Origin: Corbicula japonica
Lineage: Eukaryota > Mollusca > Bivalvia > Venerida > Cyrenidae
DNA length: 64,000 nucleotides
Direction: 5' to 3'
Assembly (NCBI GenBank): GCA_038501625.1
Contig: JAZAYU010000062.1
Location: 3,758,460 to 3,822,459 of the forward strand
Shown: positions 47,933-54,819 of the stretch, one piece after another
How positions within the stretch are numbered: position 1 is the first letter of the stretch
Layout: the number at the start of each line of letters is the position of its first letter
Notes under the pieces: model-generated
What the model was told of the DNA's origin: nothing
Database searches by the model: none
The model's input: the letters and a program-made list of their open reading frames with translations, nothing else
Translations under genes and position numbers: made by a program

Positions 47933-50504
47933 TAATAACAAAATTACGATAAATATTTTCAAAAAAGCATATAGCCAAGGGAGACAATTTCATCAGGGGA
48001 GACAAATACGCTGTCAGTGATGATTCTTCATGAAAATTACCTTCCCTGGTTTATTTTGCTCCAGCATAACTGACAGACTAAAGTTTAACCCTTTCCTCCA
48101 TAGACAAACCTTTATTGCCTGGGCGAACAGTTTAGATCCAGATCAGCTGGTACATCAGTGCTGTCTGATCAGGATCTAAACAATTCGCTTTTTTATTCTT
48201 TAAGTTATTTCTGACCAAAATGCCACCAATGCAGATCCTGATCACCTGATGAGACGGCACGGATGTGCCAGCTGATCTGGATCTAAACTGTTCGCTCATG
48301 CAAGAAAGGTGTATCTATGGAGGAAAGGGTTAATAAGAATATAATCATATCATTTAATAATATTCTGTATCACATTCGCTACGAACATGCATTCATGTAG
48401 AAAATAAAATCTGAAGTGGCGTACCTTTGGCAATGTTACTACTATCTATCTGCTTAGACCTGATGATGGACATCACATGATCTTCTAGGCACTTGTTGAT
48501 ATACTGTCCATATTTCACACCATATGGCTGCCACAGCTGAAACATTAAACATGTGAAACTAGCATAATTTGAAAGAGGCAAAACTAAGAAATTAGCAGAT
48601 TTTTCATTTATATAGCTTGACTGTGGGATGCTGCCACCATTGCACCCGGACAATATGTTCCCCTATGTCACAGCAAGTCACACATTTACTACAACTTTCA
48701 ATTTCAATTAGATTTTGACCCAGCGAGCAACCTCTGTAAACACCTGTTGCACTGCAGCACTGCACAAGACGCTGACCACGTTGACCACGCTGACTGTTAG
48801 AACTGCCGCTCCAATCAAAAGACGCTGTATTTTACTTCCAAAGTTACAATGTAGGTTTTGCTGTCAATCAAATTTTTGTCCTTGTTTGTTTATACCCTTG
48901 CGGATGTTGAAACAATAACAAAAGGTGTGGCTTAGAGTAAATCAACCTGAAGACGTGATTGACAATGAACAACATTCTGCCAATTATACTTTCCCGCGCT
49001 ACTTCTCAACGAAAATATCAGTCGCCACTCATCATGTTTGATGTTTTTGGTTTCAAGCCAAAATCTAACTGAAATCAAAATTTGTAGTAAATATTTTAGA
49101 ACTGACTTGTGGCAAAATTGTTAACATTGATTACAGAAACAAAGCAAAGTAAATTAAATGAATTTGATATGACAGTGCAGATCCATATCAGCTGGCACAT
49201 TTATGCTGTGCAATAAGTATCAACACTATTTGCTTTTAGATCCATTCTGTGTAACCTGATTAGGATCTATGGTGGTCACCCATGTGACAAAGGGTGTTTT
49301 ATGGAGTAAAAGTATGAATTGTATTTCAGAAACCTTTTCCATAAAAAATCCAACAAGACCTTTACCTATGAATATCTATTGGGTGAAATCAAAACAAAAT
49401 TATTTAGGATCAAAGTAAAATTGGCCTTTTTGTTATATTTTGACTTACAAAAAGACTAAACACTGTAAAGAAAAACTTACTGGTTCATCACATTTTATTT
49501 TAATGGCCTTAAAACTGTATTACATCTTTGCCCCTCCCTAAATAAATGTTACACTCGGGACATTCATTTTACAGTACTCAGGTCACAAACACTAGTTAAA
49601 CACATATTGAATAAATTAAGTAAATGGTAAAATTCACCATGAACACACCTTCTCAACAGCTCTGGATATTTTTATGGACTCGGCAGCATCTATGTAACAT
49701 TTGACGAGAACCTTCAACAAGCAGTGAACTCTGTCAGGTGACCATTTTTCTTCACTGGCAGTCCTCTTCTGCACGGCCTCTAGTCTTCTCAATAGTCTGT
49801 GAGAATCTCCAGTTCTGATAAATAAATATTGAATATAAAAATAAACAAATTAACAACAACAACAAGTATACATTTAAATAATTGTTCTGTTTCTCTTTGA
49901 TTGTTACACAAAAATCAATAGCAACTTTATTTTAGCTTATAAACTATCGCTTATAAGCGACCAGTGTAGATTAAGATCAGCCTGCAGATCTTGCCTAATA
50001 TGAATATACAGGGCTCACTTTAAGATTCATTAGATTATTTCTGACCAAGAGCCAAACAGTGTAGGTCCAAATGAGACTGCAAATTGCACATATGTGCACG
50101 ATGATAGGGATCTACACGATGTTTGCATGTGATTAATCCTTTCCTCCATATGTTTTTACGCGTGTACAACCATTGTAGATACAGATCTGCTGGCACATCC
50201 ATGTGGTCTGATCAAGATCAGCACTGGTCGCTTTTTGGTCAGAAATAACCTATCAAATTAAAAAGCGAATAGTGAAGTTCCTGATCAGAAGGCACAGATT
50301 TGCCGGCTGATCTGGATCTACACTATTCACCCACACAAAAAAAGGTGTATCTATTTAGGAAGGGGTTCAAGGTGTATAAACTACAATCTGAAAAGGGGTT
50401 AACATTCCTACTGGTTTATACCTATGTGCTTCTAAATCCTTCGGTAGAGTTGGGTCACTTCCAAAGAAACACCTTATCAATTCCTCATCATCAGAGGCAG
50501 CCAT
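16433..50504 (-). CDS. THADA: THADA orthologue (tRNA 2'-O-methylation regulator), 33 traced exons
   Basis: THADA/Trm732 proteins are HEAT/armadillo-repeat partners of the FTSJ1/Trm7 methyltransferase for 2'-O-methylation of tRNA position 32; fly THADA also binds SERCA. Exons, 5' to 3': 50504-50422, 49814-49649, 48536-48425, 42719-42559, 41957-41823, 41310-41187, 40783-40313, 39112-38997, 37672-37563, 36580-36515, 35990-35795, 34894-34801, 33800-33624, 32635-32471, 31858-31749, 31218-31040, 30305-30109, 29342-29187, 28834-28698, 27973-27848, 26302-26198, 25520-25410, 24702-24462, 24017-23774, 23031-22798, 21956-21767, 21362-21174, 20249-20017, 19509-19345, 18830-18725, 18075-18043, 17713-17450, 16636-16507 (or to a stop at 16433). 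Every junction is GT-AG and every phase matches, giving 5326 nt, about 1775 residues; human THADA is about 1950. Family motifs TRRSAGLP (about residue 1077), PQVHGLNIL (1128) and WAIRNAATRFF (1169) identify it. The true last exon is uncertain. Confidence 0.95.
19021..19066 (+). mobile_element. Pearl-like left-end fragment
   Basis: ACAAGAGCTGTCAGTGGAGA followed by CAGTGCGCTAGACTAC resembles the left terminus of the large element at 42900. No right end follows, so it is a solo fragment in a THADA intron. Confidence 0.5.
20395..20446 (+). repeat. GGCA/GGCG-type simple repeat
   Basis: Degenerate GGCG, GGCA and GCAGGCAT tetramers on the plus strand within a THADA intron. A microsatellite with no other feature. 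Confidence 0.7.
21382..21557. mobile_element. Four-module TTAA element (MITE-1) beside a splice acceptor
   Basis: TTAA at 21378-21381 and a GGGTTAA end near 21554-21560. The left end is 19 bases from THADA exon 21174-21362. The TTAAT at the junction, read on the minus strand, fits a YTRAY branch-point consensus. Confidence 0.75.
21979..22187. mobile_element. Four-module TTAA element (MITE-1) beside a splice acceptor
   Basis: TTGA at 21975-21978 and TTAA at 22188-22191. Its left end is 22 bases from THADA exon 21767-21956, so the branch point of that intron must lie at or inside the element's end. Confidence 0.8.
24462..28834 (-). CDS. THADA: THADA conserved core (DUF2428 region), exons 19-23
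   Basis: Exons 28834-28698, 27973-27848, 26302-26198, 25520-25410 and 24702-24462 encode the best conserved part of the family, about residues 940-1180. Visible landmarks are a WCWNNIR motif followed directly by ESCTSLGEV, then TRRSAGLPIIIQA, PQVHGLNIL and WAIRNAATRFF. The exon at 27973 must start at the AG just before GAAAGTTGT, not at the earlier AG near 27997: only this choice keeps phase and restores the family alignment. The next exon (24017-23774) continues with TLVTKIFGQKK. Confidence 0.92.
25036..25252. mobile_element. Four-module TTAA element (MITE-1)
   Basis: Starts CCCTTTCCTCC after TTAG, a decayed TTAA. Four modules are visible; the right end is worn. It lies in the intron between THADA exons 22 and 23. 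Confidence 0.75.
25570..25759. mobile_element. CCAAT-box palindromic element (MITE-2) with internal duplication
   Basis: Same family as 13564-13704, with ends around GATATAAAACT and AGTTTTATAACCTTGGG. An internal segment beginning TTGGCTGAAATGGCAACCAG and ending GATGTTTAAGA is repeated in tandem, making this copy about 190 bp. Confidence 0.8.
26540..27458 (+). mobile_element. hAT-type element relic with zinc-finger transposase remnant
   Basis: The ends are GGCGTAG...CCGCCGCCCCAATAT on the left and CCGCCGCCCCAATAT...CCTACGCCCCTG on the right. They are flanked by an 8-bp direct repeat with one mismatch (GAATTCAT 26532-26539, GAATTGAT 27459-27466), the hAT signature. Inside, 26874-27110 keeps a degraded frame with FKPSWFDDY and VYDE, resembling the start of the TTF-type zinc finger of ZMYM-like hAT transposases. 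The rest of the transposase is missing. It lies in the THADA intron between exons 20 and 21. Confidence 0.75.
26874..27110 (+). pseudogene. Remnant of hAT transposase N-terminus
   Basis: A 78-codon frame whose middle (NPELQAFKPSWFDDY) matches the usual run into a TTF-type zinc finger, after which similarity is lost. It has no catalytic domain and cannot be functional. Family assignment rests on motif recognition only. Confidence 0.5.
28519..28733 (-). repeat. Tandem duplication of the 3' edge of THADA exon 19
   Basis: The segment 28641-28733 (intron start, donor and the last 36 exon bases) has a diverged copy at 28519-28614. The extra copy keeps a GTAAGT-like donor (ACTTAC on the plus strand, 28571-28576) but has no acceptor and carries a 3-base insertion, so it is a pseudo-exon edge. 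Confidence 0.8.
30371..30513. mobile_element. CCAAT-box palindromic element (MITE-2)
   Basis: A clear hairpin: arms contain CCAGTCTCAAATCT and AGATTTGAGACTGG, and the inner loop side CCATTTCAGCCAATCAGATG carries a CCAAT box. It is intronic to THADA, about 65 bases upstream (in transcript terms) of exon 30305-30109. Confidence 0.85.
32471..32635 (-). CDS. THADA: THADA exon 14, 5' edge tandemly triplicated
   Basis: The exon encodes ALDFVDWLHRLCIDCLLPGA and then CYQRRKGSLDLLH, aligning with the family's LFPGA-type segment, about residue 671. Three candidate acceptors exist because a 77-bp block is repeated at 32571-32647, 32648-32724 and 32725-about 32793. Only the innermost acceptor, at 32635/32636, yields an open frame. 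The outer ones read into an in-frame TAG, because 77 is not a multiple of three. Confidence 0.85.
32571..32793. repeat. 77-bp tandem triplication across a splice acceptor
   Basis: Three copies starting TGCTCCTGGTAACAGGCAAT at 32571, 32648 and 32725. Each contains the 5' part of THADA exon 14 and an acceptor (TTTATTCCAG or GTATTTCAG on the minus strand). See exon 32471-32635 for the only reading-frame-compatible choice. Confidence 0.9.
34570..34748. mobile_element. Short inverted-repeat element
   Basis: Ends ACAGTTGAACCTG and CAGGTTTGACTGT form imperfect inverted termini; inside are repeats of TTAAACAGCCA and TTAAGCAGCCAC. A TA target is suggested. Non-coding, in a THADA intron. Confidence 0.55.
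34801..34894 (-). CDS. THADA: THADA exon 12, acceptor next to a 44-bp array
   Basis: The exon begins GAC CAC CAG AAT (DHQNVREALYSADEDVRSDA), about residue 581, in a region where the family has a conserved DVR-type HEAT helix. It enters in phase 0 and leaves in phase 1. Its acceptor TTTTTACAG/GAC is the seed of the tandem array immediately upstream (34895-35284), each unit of which repeats an equivalent TTACAG/GAC or TAACAG/GAC. Confidence 0.9.
34895..35284 (-). repeat. 44-bp minisatellite of splice-site-bearing units
   Basis: About nine units (TCCTGTAAAGGG recurs roughly every 44 bases from 34893). On the THADA strand a unit reads GTAAGAGTTGTTTCCCTTTA, CAG, then GACCACTTTGACATAGACATT in two pieces. 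Each unit therefore has a donor-like GTAAGAG, a pyrimidine tract, an AG acceptor and a 21-base open segment whose first codons (GAC CAC) match real exon 12. Confidence 0.92.
36635..36776. repeat. Imperfect palindrome, about 140 bp
   Basis: Arms of about 65 bp (TTTGGTTTCTTGAAAGGG with CCCTTTCAAGGAACCAAA; GGGTGTCATATTA with TAATATGACACCC) flank a short AACCCCAAGGCAA loop. A foldback element in a THADA intron. Confidence 0.85.
36965..37347. repeat. Palindrome plus AT microsatellite complex
   Basis: 36965-37098 is a long palindrome (TTACTTATTAGCTGGGAAAT with its complement near 37078-37096, inner GTCAATAACGATTTTT). Next to it, TTTATTACATGAACTATAAA occurs at about 37102 and 37182 and inverted at about 37324-37345, with an (AT)n run at about 37128-37176. 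It looks like one or two nested foldback elements. Confidence 0.8.
37827..38466. mobile_element. TA-flanked element with TTCGCGAA motifs (640 bp)
   Basis: Ends CTGTAAAACTGGTTTTATTC and GCGTTTTACAG, TA on both sides (37825-37826 and 38467-38468). Interior repeats of GCGAATTCATAAATA. Larger relative of 3767-4113; no transposase. Confidence 0.8.
38838..38986. mobile_element. CCAAT-box palindromic element (MITE-2)
   Basis: Arms CTCAAGCATTTGATTGGCTG and CAGCCAATCAGATGCTTGA face each other around GAAATGGCGACTGGTATCC. It ends 11 bases short of the donor side of THADA exon 38997-39112. Confidence 0.85.
39356..39802. repeat. 25-bp minisatellite, about 18 copies
   Basis: Unit CCAGTCCCTGGTCTGTTGGT plus TCTGT, nearly identical throughout with occasional C to T changes (for example at about 39652). 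As 25 is not divisible by three and the unit lacks stops, all frames stay open; apparent proteins here are artefacts. It lies in the THADA intron between exons 7 and 8. Confidence 0.97.
40053..40292. mobile_element. Four-module TTAA element (MITE-1) beside a splice donor
   Basis: CCCTTTCCTCTATA to GGAGGAGAGGG, with TGAA and ATAA as worn target copies. Its right end is 20 bases from the donor of the large THADA exon 40313-40783. Confidence 0.85.
41360..41462. mobile_element. CCAAT-box palindromic element (MITE-2), short copy
   Basis: Symmetric ends CCCAAGATCATAAAACT and AGTTTTATTATCTTGGG. The second inner arm is deleted, leaving about 103 bp. Confidence 0.85.
42748..42840 (-). mobile_element. 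Retroposon 3' tail (AATAAA then TTA repeats)
   Basis: On the minus strand, GAGTCACCTTCTATAAATAA AGAG is followed by (TTA)n, an arrangement typical of LINE/SINE 3' ends with a trinucleotide tail. It lies about 30 bases upstream (in transcript terms) of THADA exon 42559-42719. The body of the element is not evident. Confidence 0.5.
43145..44155. repeat. GTT/GTG/GTGTA low-complexity block, about 1 kb
   Basis: Changes in order from GTGTG pentamers, through (GTTGTTGGTG)-like runs, to (GTGGTGGT)n and then (GTGTA)n. All frames stay open (poly V/L/C on plus, poly T/N/H/Q on minus); no gene is implied. Confidence 0.97.
44187..46304. mobile_element. TTAA-flanked 2.1-kb element
   Basis: TTAA at 44183-44186 and 46305-46308. 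Termini AGGAATACGTTTGGCTGG and, on the other strand, AGGAATACGTTCGGCTGG (17 of 18 match). An internal inverted pair TGACGTCATTTACACACTT lies near 44381 and 46078. Small frames exist (44479-44595 plus; 45149-45503 minus) but no transposase is recognisable, so it appears non-autonomous. It is inserted inside the pearl-like element. Confidence 0.8.
46368..47745. repeat. Tandem core array, about 8 units of 155-180 bp
   Basis: The marker GCTTGCACGCAAACTTTAAC recurs near 46549, 46704, 46866, 47029, 47209, 47381, 47558 and 47725. Each unit also has AAAAAGGGCCATAATTTGA and GTTATGGTTCTTGGCATAC. The leftmost unit is most diverged. A related fragment is at 51235-51370. Confidence 0.9.
47883..47939 (+). 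repeat. (AAT)n microsatellite
   Basis: Runs of AAT immediately right of the pearl-like element's terminus, matching the shorter AAT run at 42750-42766 on its left. Confidence 0.9.
47967..48076 (-). pseudogene. Decayed duplicate of THADA exon 4 5' part
   Basis: The plus strand keeps TTTATTTTGCTCCAGCA, AATTTCATCA and GGGAGACAAAT in the same order as true exon 42559-42719, but with a deletion in the middle and many changes. An AG acceptor (GTCTGTCAG) remains, followed by ten open codons and a GTAATT donor-like site. It lies on the far side of the pearl-like complex, so the exon edge was duplicated before or with that insertion. Confidence 0.7.
48089..48329. mobile_element. Four-module TTAA element (MITE-1), full length
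   Basis: 241 bp, intact TTAA on both sides (48085-48088, 48330-48333), ends CCCTTTCCTCCATAGA and TCTATGGAGGAAAGGG. One of the best preserved copies; in the THADA intron between exons 3 and 4. Confidence 0.92.
50137..50365. mobile_element. Four-module TTAA element (MITE-1)
   Basis: TTAA at 50133-50136; right end AGGAAGGGG then TTCAA. All four modules present. A more decayed copy abuts on the left (about 49945-50130). Between THADA exons 1 and 2. Confidence 0.85.
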
Positions 50505-50516
50505 CTTTGAATGATT
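50422..50516 (-). CDS. THADA: THADA first coding exon with short 5' UTR
   Basis: The start codon is at 50504-50502 and the peptide begins MAASDDEELIRCFFGSDP. It ends at an AG/GTATAA donor after 27 codons plus two bases. A good acceptor (poly-T tract then ACAG) lies only 12 bases upstream of the ATG, at 50516/50517, so a further non-coding exon probably lies upstream in the 4-kb intergenic region; I could not place it. The ATG context AAAGATGG is favourable. Confidence 0.8.
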
Positions 50517-51234
50517 CTGTAAATAATAAAATGTATGTATATAAATAAACAGTTAAACTCTTTACTCCATTAAAAAGGGGAACCAGTGTAGTTCAGATCA
50601 GAACAACACAGAAATAACCTAATGAATGTAAAATCCTGATCAGATGGAATTGATGTGCCAGAGGATCTTGATCATTCTACACTAAAAGACTTGTCACCAA
50701 TAGGATTAAAATCATATCCATGGAGTAAATGGTAAATAGTTGTGATTGAAAATGGGTTGTATAGTTCATGACATCATTTAATGCAGCACCACAGTGGAAA
50801 CAAATATTCATATATATATAACTTTACATGATACTTTGATAGGATTTCTGCCTGTGATTTAACAGTTCATTCAAACAGTACAGTTTTCCCATGTCTAAAT
50901 GTTCTGTTTCTGTTGCATGTAAACTTAAATGGTATCTTGAAAATGAGCAGAGATATTGAATCAGCAGTTAGTTTATTTCTGAGAAACCTCATTTTTTAAA
51001 CCCTTACTTGATAGATTTAGGTTTAAAAATTAAGTTTTAAGTTCTAAAGTTTTTTAGAAATGTTTCAATTGTCTTAGCAATGCTTACAGACAGACTTTAT
51101 CAATCTATAAACCTGCTTCGCTTTCATAATATGGCTAAAAATCCCAATTAAATATCAACCGGCTGCCTGACATATTGTGATGCATGTGCCTGTGTTTATG
51201 TTTTCTTGAACACTAACTCAGGTCATAATGTTGA

Positions 51235-51370
51235 AGTTGGGCAGAATTTCAAAAAGGGCCATAATTGATTCAGTTAAAAGTTATTGTTCTTGATAAAAAT
51301 GGGATATAATGAAAAATGTTCAGATCACACATGAAAGATGCCAACACTGATGAAAGTAGTTCAAAAAGAT
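51235..51370 (+). mobile_element. Fragment of pearl-type core repeat
   Basis: AAAAAGGGCCATAATTGATT, AGTTATTGTTCTTG and GAAAGTAGTT follow the order of the core unit at 46368-47745. No arms are nearby. Confidence 0.6.
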
Positions 51371-51447
51371 GAAATATTCTTTGAAGAATCAATCATAAAC
51401 TGATTTATCGTAAGTTAAGAAATAAGAATCTATAACATTTGTAAATT

Positions 51448-51500
51448 GTAGAGCATCAGCATAGTAGCTGGAGATCCATGGTTTGAATCCTGGTCATGGC
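51448..51500 (+). mobile_element. tRNA-like SINE head fragment
   Basis: TAGAGCATCAGCATAGTAGC followed by GGTTTGAATCC (a B-box-like motif, 51480-51490) resembles the second half of a tRNA-derived SINE head. The A box is not recognisable and the fragment is too incomplete to be a tRNA gene. Confidence 0.45.
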
Positions 51501-51591
51501 TTACATGTAATTTTTCTCCCTCTCATCAGCCTTTTTCAATACTGTGCTACTGTGACTCTTGTTGTAAAGGGCGCAGAACAGACCATTATAA

Positions 51592-51831
51592 CCCTTTCCT
51601 CTATAGATACACCTTTATTGCATCGGCGAACAGTGTTGATCCAGATCTGCCGGCACATTCCTGCCATCAGATCAGGATCTGCATTGTTCACTTTTTGATT
51701 TATGAGGTTATTTCTGACCAAAAACTAAACAGTGCAGATTCCAATCAGATAGCAAGGATGTGCCAGCTGATCTAGATTTACACTGGTTGCACACATGTTT
51801 AAAGGTGTATACATGTATATGGAGTATAGGG
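51592..51831. mobile_element. Four-module TTAA element (MITE-1)
   Basis: CCCTTTCCTCTATAGA to GGAGTATAGGG, ATAA on the left, TTAA (51832-51835) on the right. Intergenic. Confidence 0.85.
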
Positions 51832-52895
51832 TTAATGAAGGCAATTATTTATGTTATTGCAGTGGTCGTTGGTACCGGATTTCTAGTAACTTCCTTTAGA
51901 CATTTTGTGATTATTGGCTGGTGTTATTATGTCCGAATTCAGGTGTCATCCGAATAAACTTCCTTTGGTACAGTATCACTAGCGAGAGACTAGCATTGAA
52001 GATAAACTAATTACGGTTATTTAGCGATCAGAATTTTTTAATTTACTTGATATTTCTTTAGAATAAGGTGCCCATATTAGTGAAGAAGCGTGAAATATTT
52101 AATCTTTAGTTTTCGCGACCAATGCGTTTAACCTCTAAAGTGGTTAACTAAAACTCATTTCAAAAAGCAACATCATAATTTTCAAAACCTCAATTCTGAT
52201 TTTTAATAAAATAATTTTTAATAAGAAAAAAGTATTGAAGATAAGTTTGATGCGTAATTATAACTTTCAATCGACTTGGTGGGTTAGAGATTAAATTAAA
52301 GTTGAAAACGAGGCTAAATGGTAAGACAAGCAAAGACGAAAGGAATGTGTGGAATTTATTCAAATTAAACAATGAAATCACCGTTATTTAGAGGAAATAG
52401 GTAATATGCTATTAAAGATATTTTTACTCTATCGTTTTAGCACATTTCCACTAACGATTACCCAACTTTGATACAGAAAACTTTTGCATTCCACAGGTGT
52501 TACAAATCTTGCGTGCCAAACATTTTTACAGACTTGGTCTTGAATGGGTTGGTCCTCGGCATTCAGTCTCTAGAGTTCTATGGATTTGTGCGATTGATTT
52601 TAATGAGCCATGGTATAAAAAGTGATGCAAACTTGTTTTTGTTGGATATGTAGCCAAAAGGATGCTTAATTGTATGTTTTAGTTGTAAAGAGTTGCTGTA
52701 GCCAACACTGTAAACATTTCCCAGCATTTTTGTTATTTGCATATCTCACCTGTCATGGTTATTGAATGCAAATAAATCTGCCAATTGGATGTCTAAAATC
52801 CCATTTGTTTGTAAGGAAAAGTAGGGAATTATTTGGAAAACACAATATATTCAGTCTGATAAGAGCTACAGGCCTGCTACATCTCTGTATTTTAA

Positions 52896-53138
52896 CCCTT
52901 TCCACCATATGCCTTTATTGCGTGGGTGAACAGTGTAAATCCAGATCAGCAGGCACATCCGCTGTTTGCTTTTTGCTTCGTTCAGTTATTTCTGACCAAA
53001 TGCTTGCTTTTTGATTTGTTCCGTTATTTCTGACCAAAATGTGACCTGTAAATATACTGATAAGATGGCACAAATGTGCAAGCTGATCTGGATCACTGGT
53101 TGCACATGCGTCAAATTGTGTATACATGGAGGAAAGGT
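52896..53138. mobile_element. Four-module TTAA element (MITE-1)
   Basis: TTAA at 52892-52895 and 53139-53142, 243 bp. The second module is mostly deleted and a linker segment (TTATTTCTGACCAAA) is doubled. Intergenic. Confidence 0.85.
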
Positions 53139-53288
53139 TTAAGGAGCTTTTCTTATCTCTGGATTAACCGGCAGAATCTCTGGATGCATTGCAAAACATA
53201 CAGGTTCATTAAACCAAATTTCTTGTAAAATAATGTCAAATGAATTACAAAGTTTTTCTACCATGCAATTGCAAATTTCCACTATTAA

Positions 53289-53530
53289 CCCTTTCCTCCA
53301 TATATACGCATTTATACCCGTGTGCGACCAGTGTAAATCCAGATCAGCTTGCACATCCGTGCCTTCTTACCTGGATCTGCAATGGTTGCATTTTGGTCAG
53401 AATTTCAGAAATAACCTAATAAATCAAAAAGCAAACAGTTTAAATCCTGATCAGACGGCAGGGATATACCGGCTGATCTGGATCTAAACAGTTCACCCTC
53501 GCAATAAAGGTGTATCTATGGAGGAAAGGG
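53289..53530. mobile_element. Four-module TTAA element (MITE-1), full length
   Basis: 242 bp with intact TTAA at 53285-53288 and 53531-53534; all modules and both 16-bp ends are clear. It lies about 150 bases from the preceding copy. Confidence 0.92.
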
Positions 53531-53792
53531 TTAAGAGATAGTGAGGACCATTTTATATGAAAGTTACATGCTACAATGTTAATACATGTATGCATATCAC
53601 ACTTGATCACTGACTACAAAACTTGCGAAAAAAAATTGGAACAATGCCAGGATTTTATCACAATTTTTTTGTTATTTTGTCTCATTTTAAATTGAAATGA
53701 TGATAAAATGCCAACTGTCGTCTAAATCCATTAGAAGGCATGTCCTTTTTTGCGACATGGTAATTATTCATTTGTAAAGTTTGTTTTTATTA

Positions 53793-54598
53793 CAGTCGTG
53801 TCCGGTAATCTTGCGCGTCCGGTCATCTTGCGCAGTTTTCTACTGACATCCCCTGAATTGAATTTACGGTCACGTTGTGAAAATATCTCAACAAACGATT
53901 ATTTTTGGACCTAAATAGAACATCTAAAAGGTAAACATGTTGAAAATAAATACCTGTCCAAGATATTTACATCATAGTAATAAATTATTCATGAACACGC
54001 CCACTGCCCTATTTTCCAATATTTTTAGCAAATAATTCTTATTCCATCATCTAGTCCAGAAATGTGTGTCCCGTGATAGACATAAACAATAAAACACATT
54101 TTGAAACAAATTTATACCATTTTAATGTACAATTCCATTTTATTTGCAAACGTTGGTGAATTCAGACCACATTTCCGTCAGTTCCCGCCATTCTGTCAAC
54201 AAAGTTCAAGGGCATAATCTGCGCATGATTTTTTTTCCTGCAGAAGCGTAAAGTGCCTTTTTTCTCGTGTCATATAAATAGAAAACTTAATATAAAACAA
54301 CAGGAAATTTTATGGTTCATCGGACACTTAATCTTTTAAAATATTTCACTGCTGTGACGTCATTTCTCTCAGGTGCGCAAGATGACGGGACATTTAAATG
54401 CTTGGGTAAAACATGGTGGTAAGGGTAAACATTAATAAATTCCCAATAGTTAAGTAGTCATGACAAAAACATTTTTTGTCATTACATGCATGAAAGGTTT
54501 TTGAAAACAGACAAACAGTAATGACACATTTGTCCATTATTGATCGGTAAAAATATAGCGGATAATGCTTAGGTGCGCAAGAAGACCGGACAGCATCG
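53793..54598. mobile_element. TA-flanked pogo/mariner-like element (806 bp)
   Basis: Left end CAGTCGTGTCCGGTAATCTT, right end (other strand) CGATGCTGTCCGGTCTTCTT, TA on both sides (53791-53792, 54599-54600). Internal copies of GTCCGGTCATCTTGCGCA (53819) and TGCGCAAGATGACGGGAC (54374) form a second inverted pair. Non-coding. It ends 53 bases before the first mapped exon of the FERM gene. Confidence 0.75.
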
Positions 54599-54651
54599 TA
54601 ATGGAAAGACTTTTGTTCACAGTTGAAGAATAATAATATTGTATATTACAG

Positions 54652-54819
54652 GTTATGATAACAGAAGAATCTGAAAGAACGCTTGTTGATGGCGGTAACT
54701 CGGCCAGTTAGAACGTTAGCACAATGTCGACTTTGTCGGGTGCACAGTCATCGGGGAAGAAAAGGAAAGCAGTGTGTGTGCAGCTTATAAATGAGGAAGA
54801 ATATATTTGTTATGTTGAT
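54652..54819 (+). CDS. First coding exon of the FERM gene, with 5' UTR
   Basis: A TATATTACAG acceptor at 54651 precedes the exon. The chosen start at 54724 gives MSTLSGAQSSGKKRKAVCVQ, leading straight into FERM lobe F1, and the exon ends at GAT/GTGAGT. An upstream non-coding exon is implied but not located. The alternative is that transcription starts here. Confidence 0.8.
54655..54711 (+). promoter_or_regulatory. Upstream ORF in the 5' leader of the FERM gene
   Basis: An ATG at 54655 opens an 18-codon frame ending in TAG at 54709-54711, 12 bases before the main ATG at 54724. If the exon begins at the acceptor at 54651, this uORF is in every transcript and could reduce or regulate initiation. 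No conservation data are available here. Confidence 0.5.

Larger units (their letters stand above)
50517..54651. other. Divergent intergenic region between THADA and the FERM gene
   Basis: About 4.1 kb with no supported exon. It must contain both promoters and the predicted 5' non-coding exons. Contents seen: MITE-1 copies (about 50553-50730, 51592-51831, 52896-53138, 53289-53530), a pearl-core fragment (51235-51370), a tRNA-like SINE piece (51448-51500) and a TA-flanked element (53793-54598). The least repetitive part is about 51840-52800, with an inverted CCAAT (ATTGGCTGG) near 51914. Confidence 0.6.

Noticed and set aside
51448..51500. Possible tRNA gene (B-box-like GGTTTGAATCC)
   Set aside because: No acceptor stem, A box or cloverleaf can be built; better explained as a SINE fragment.
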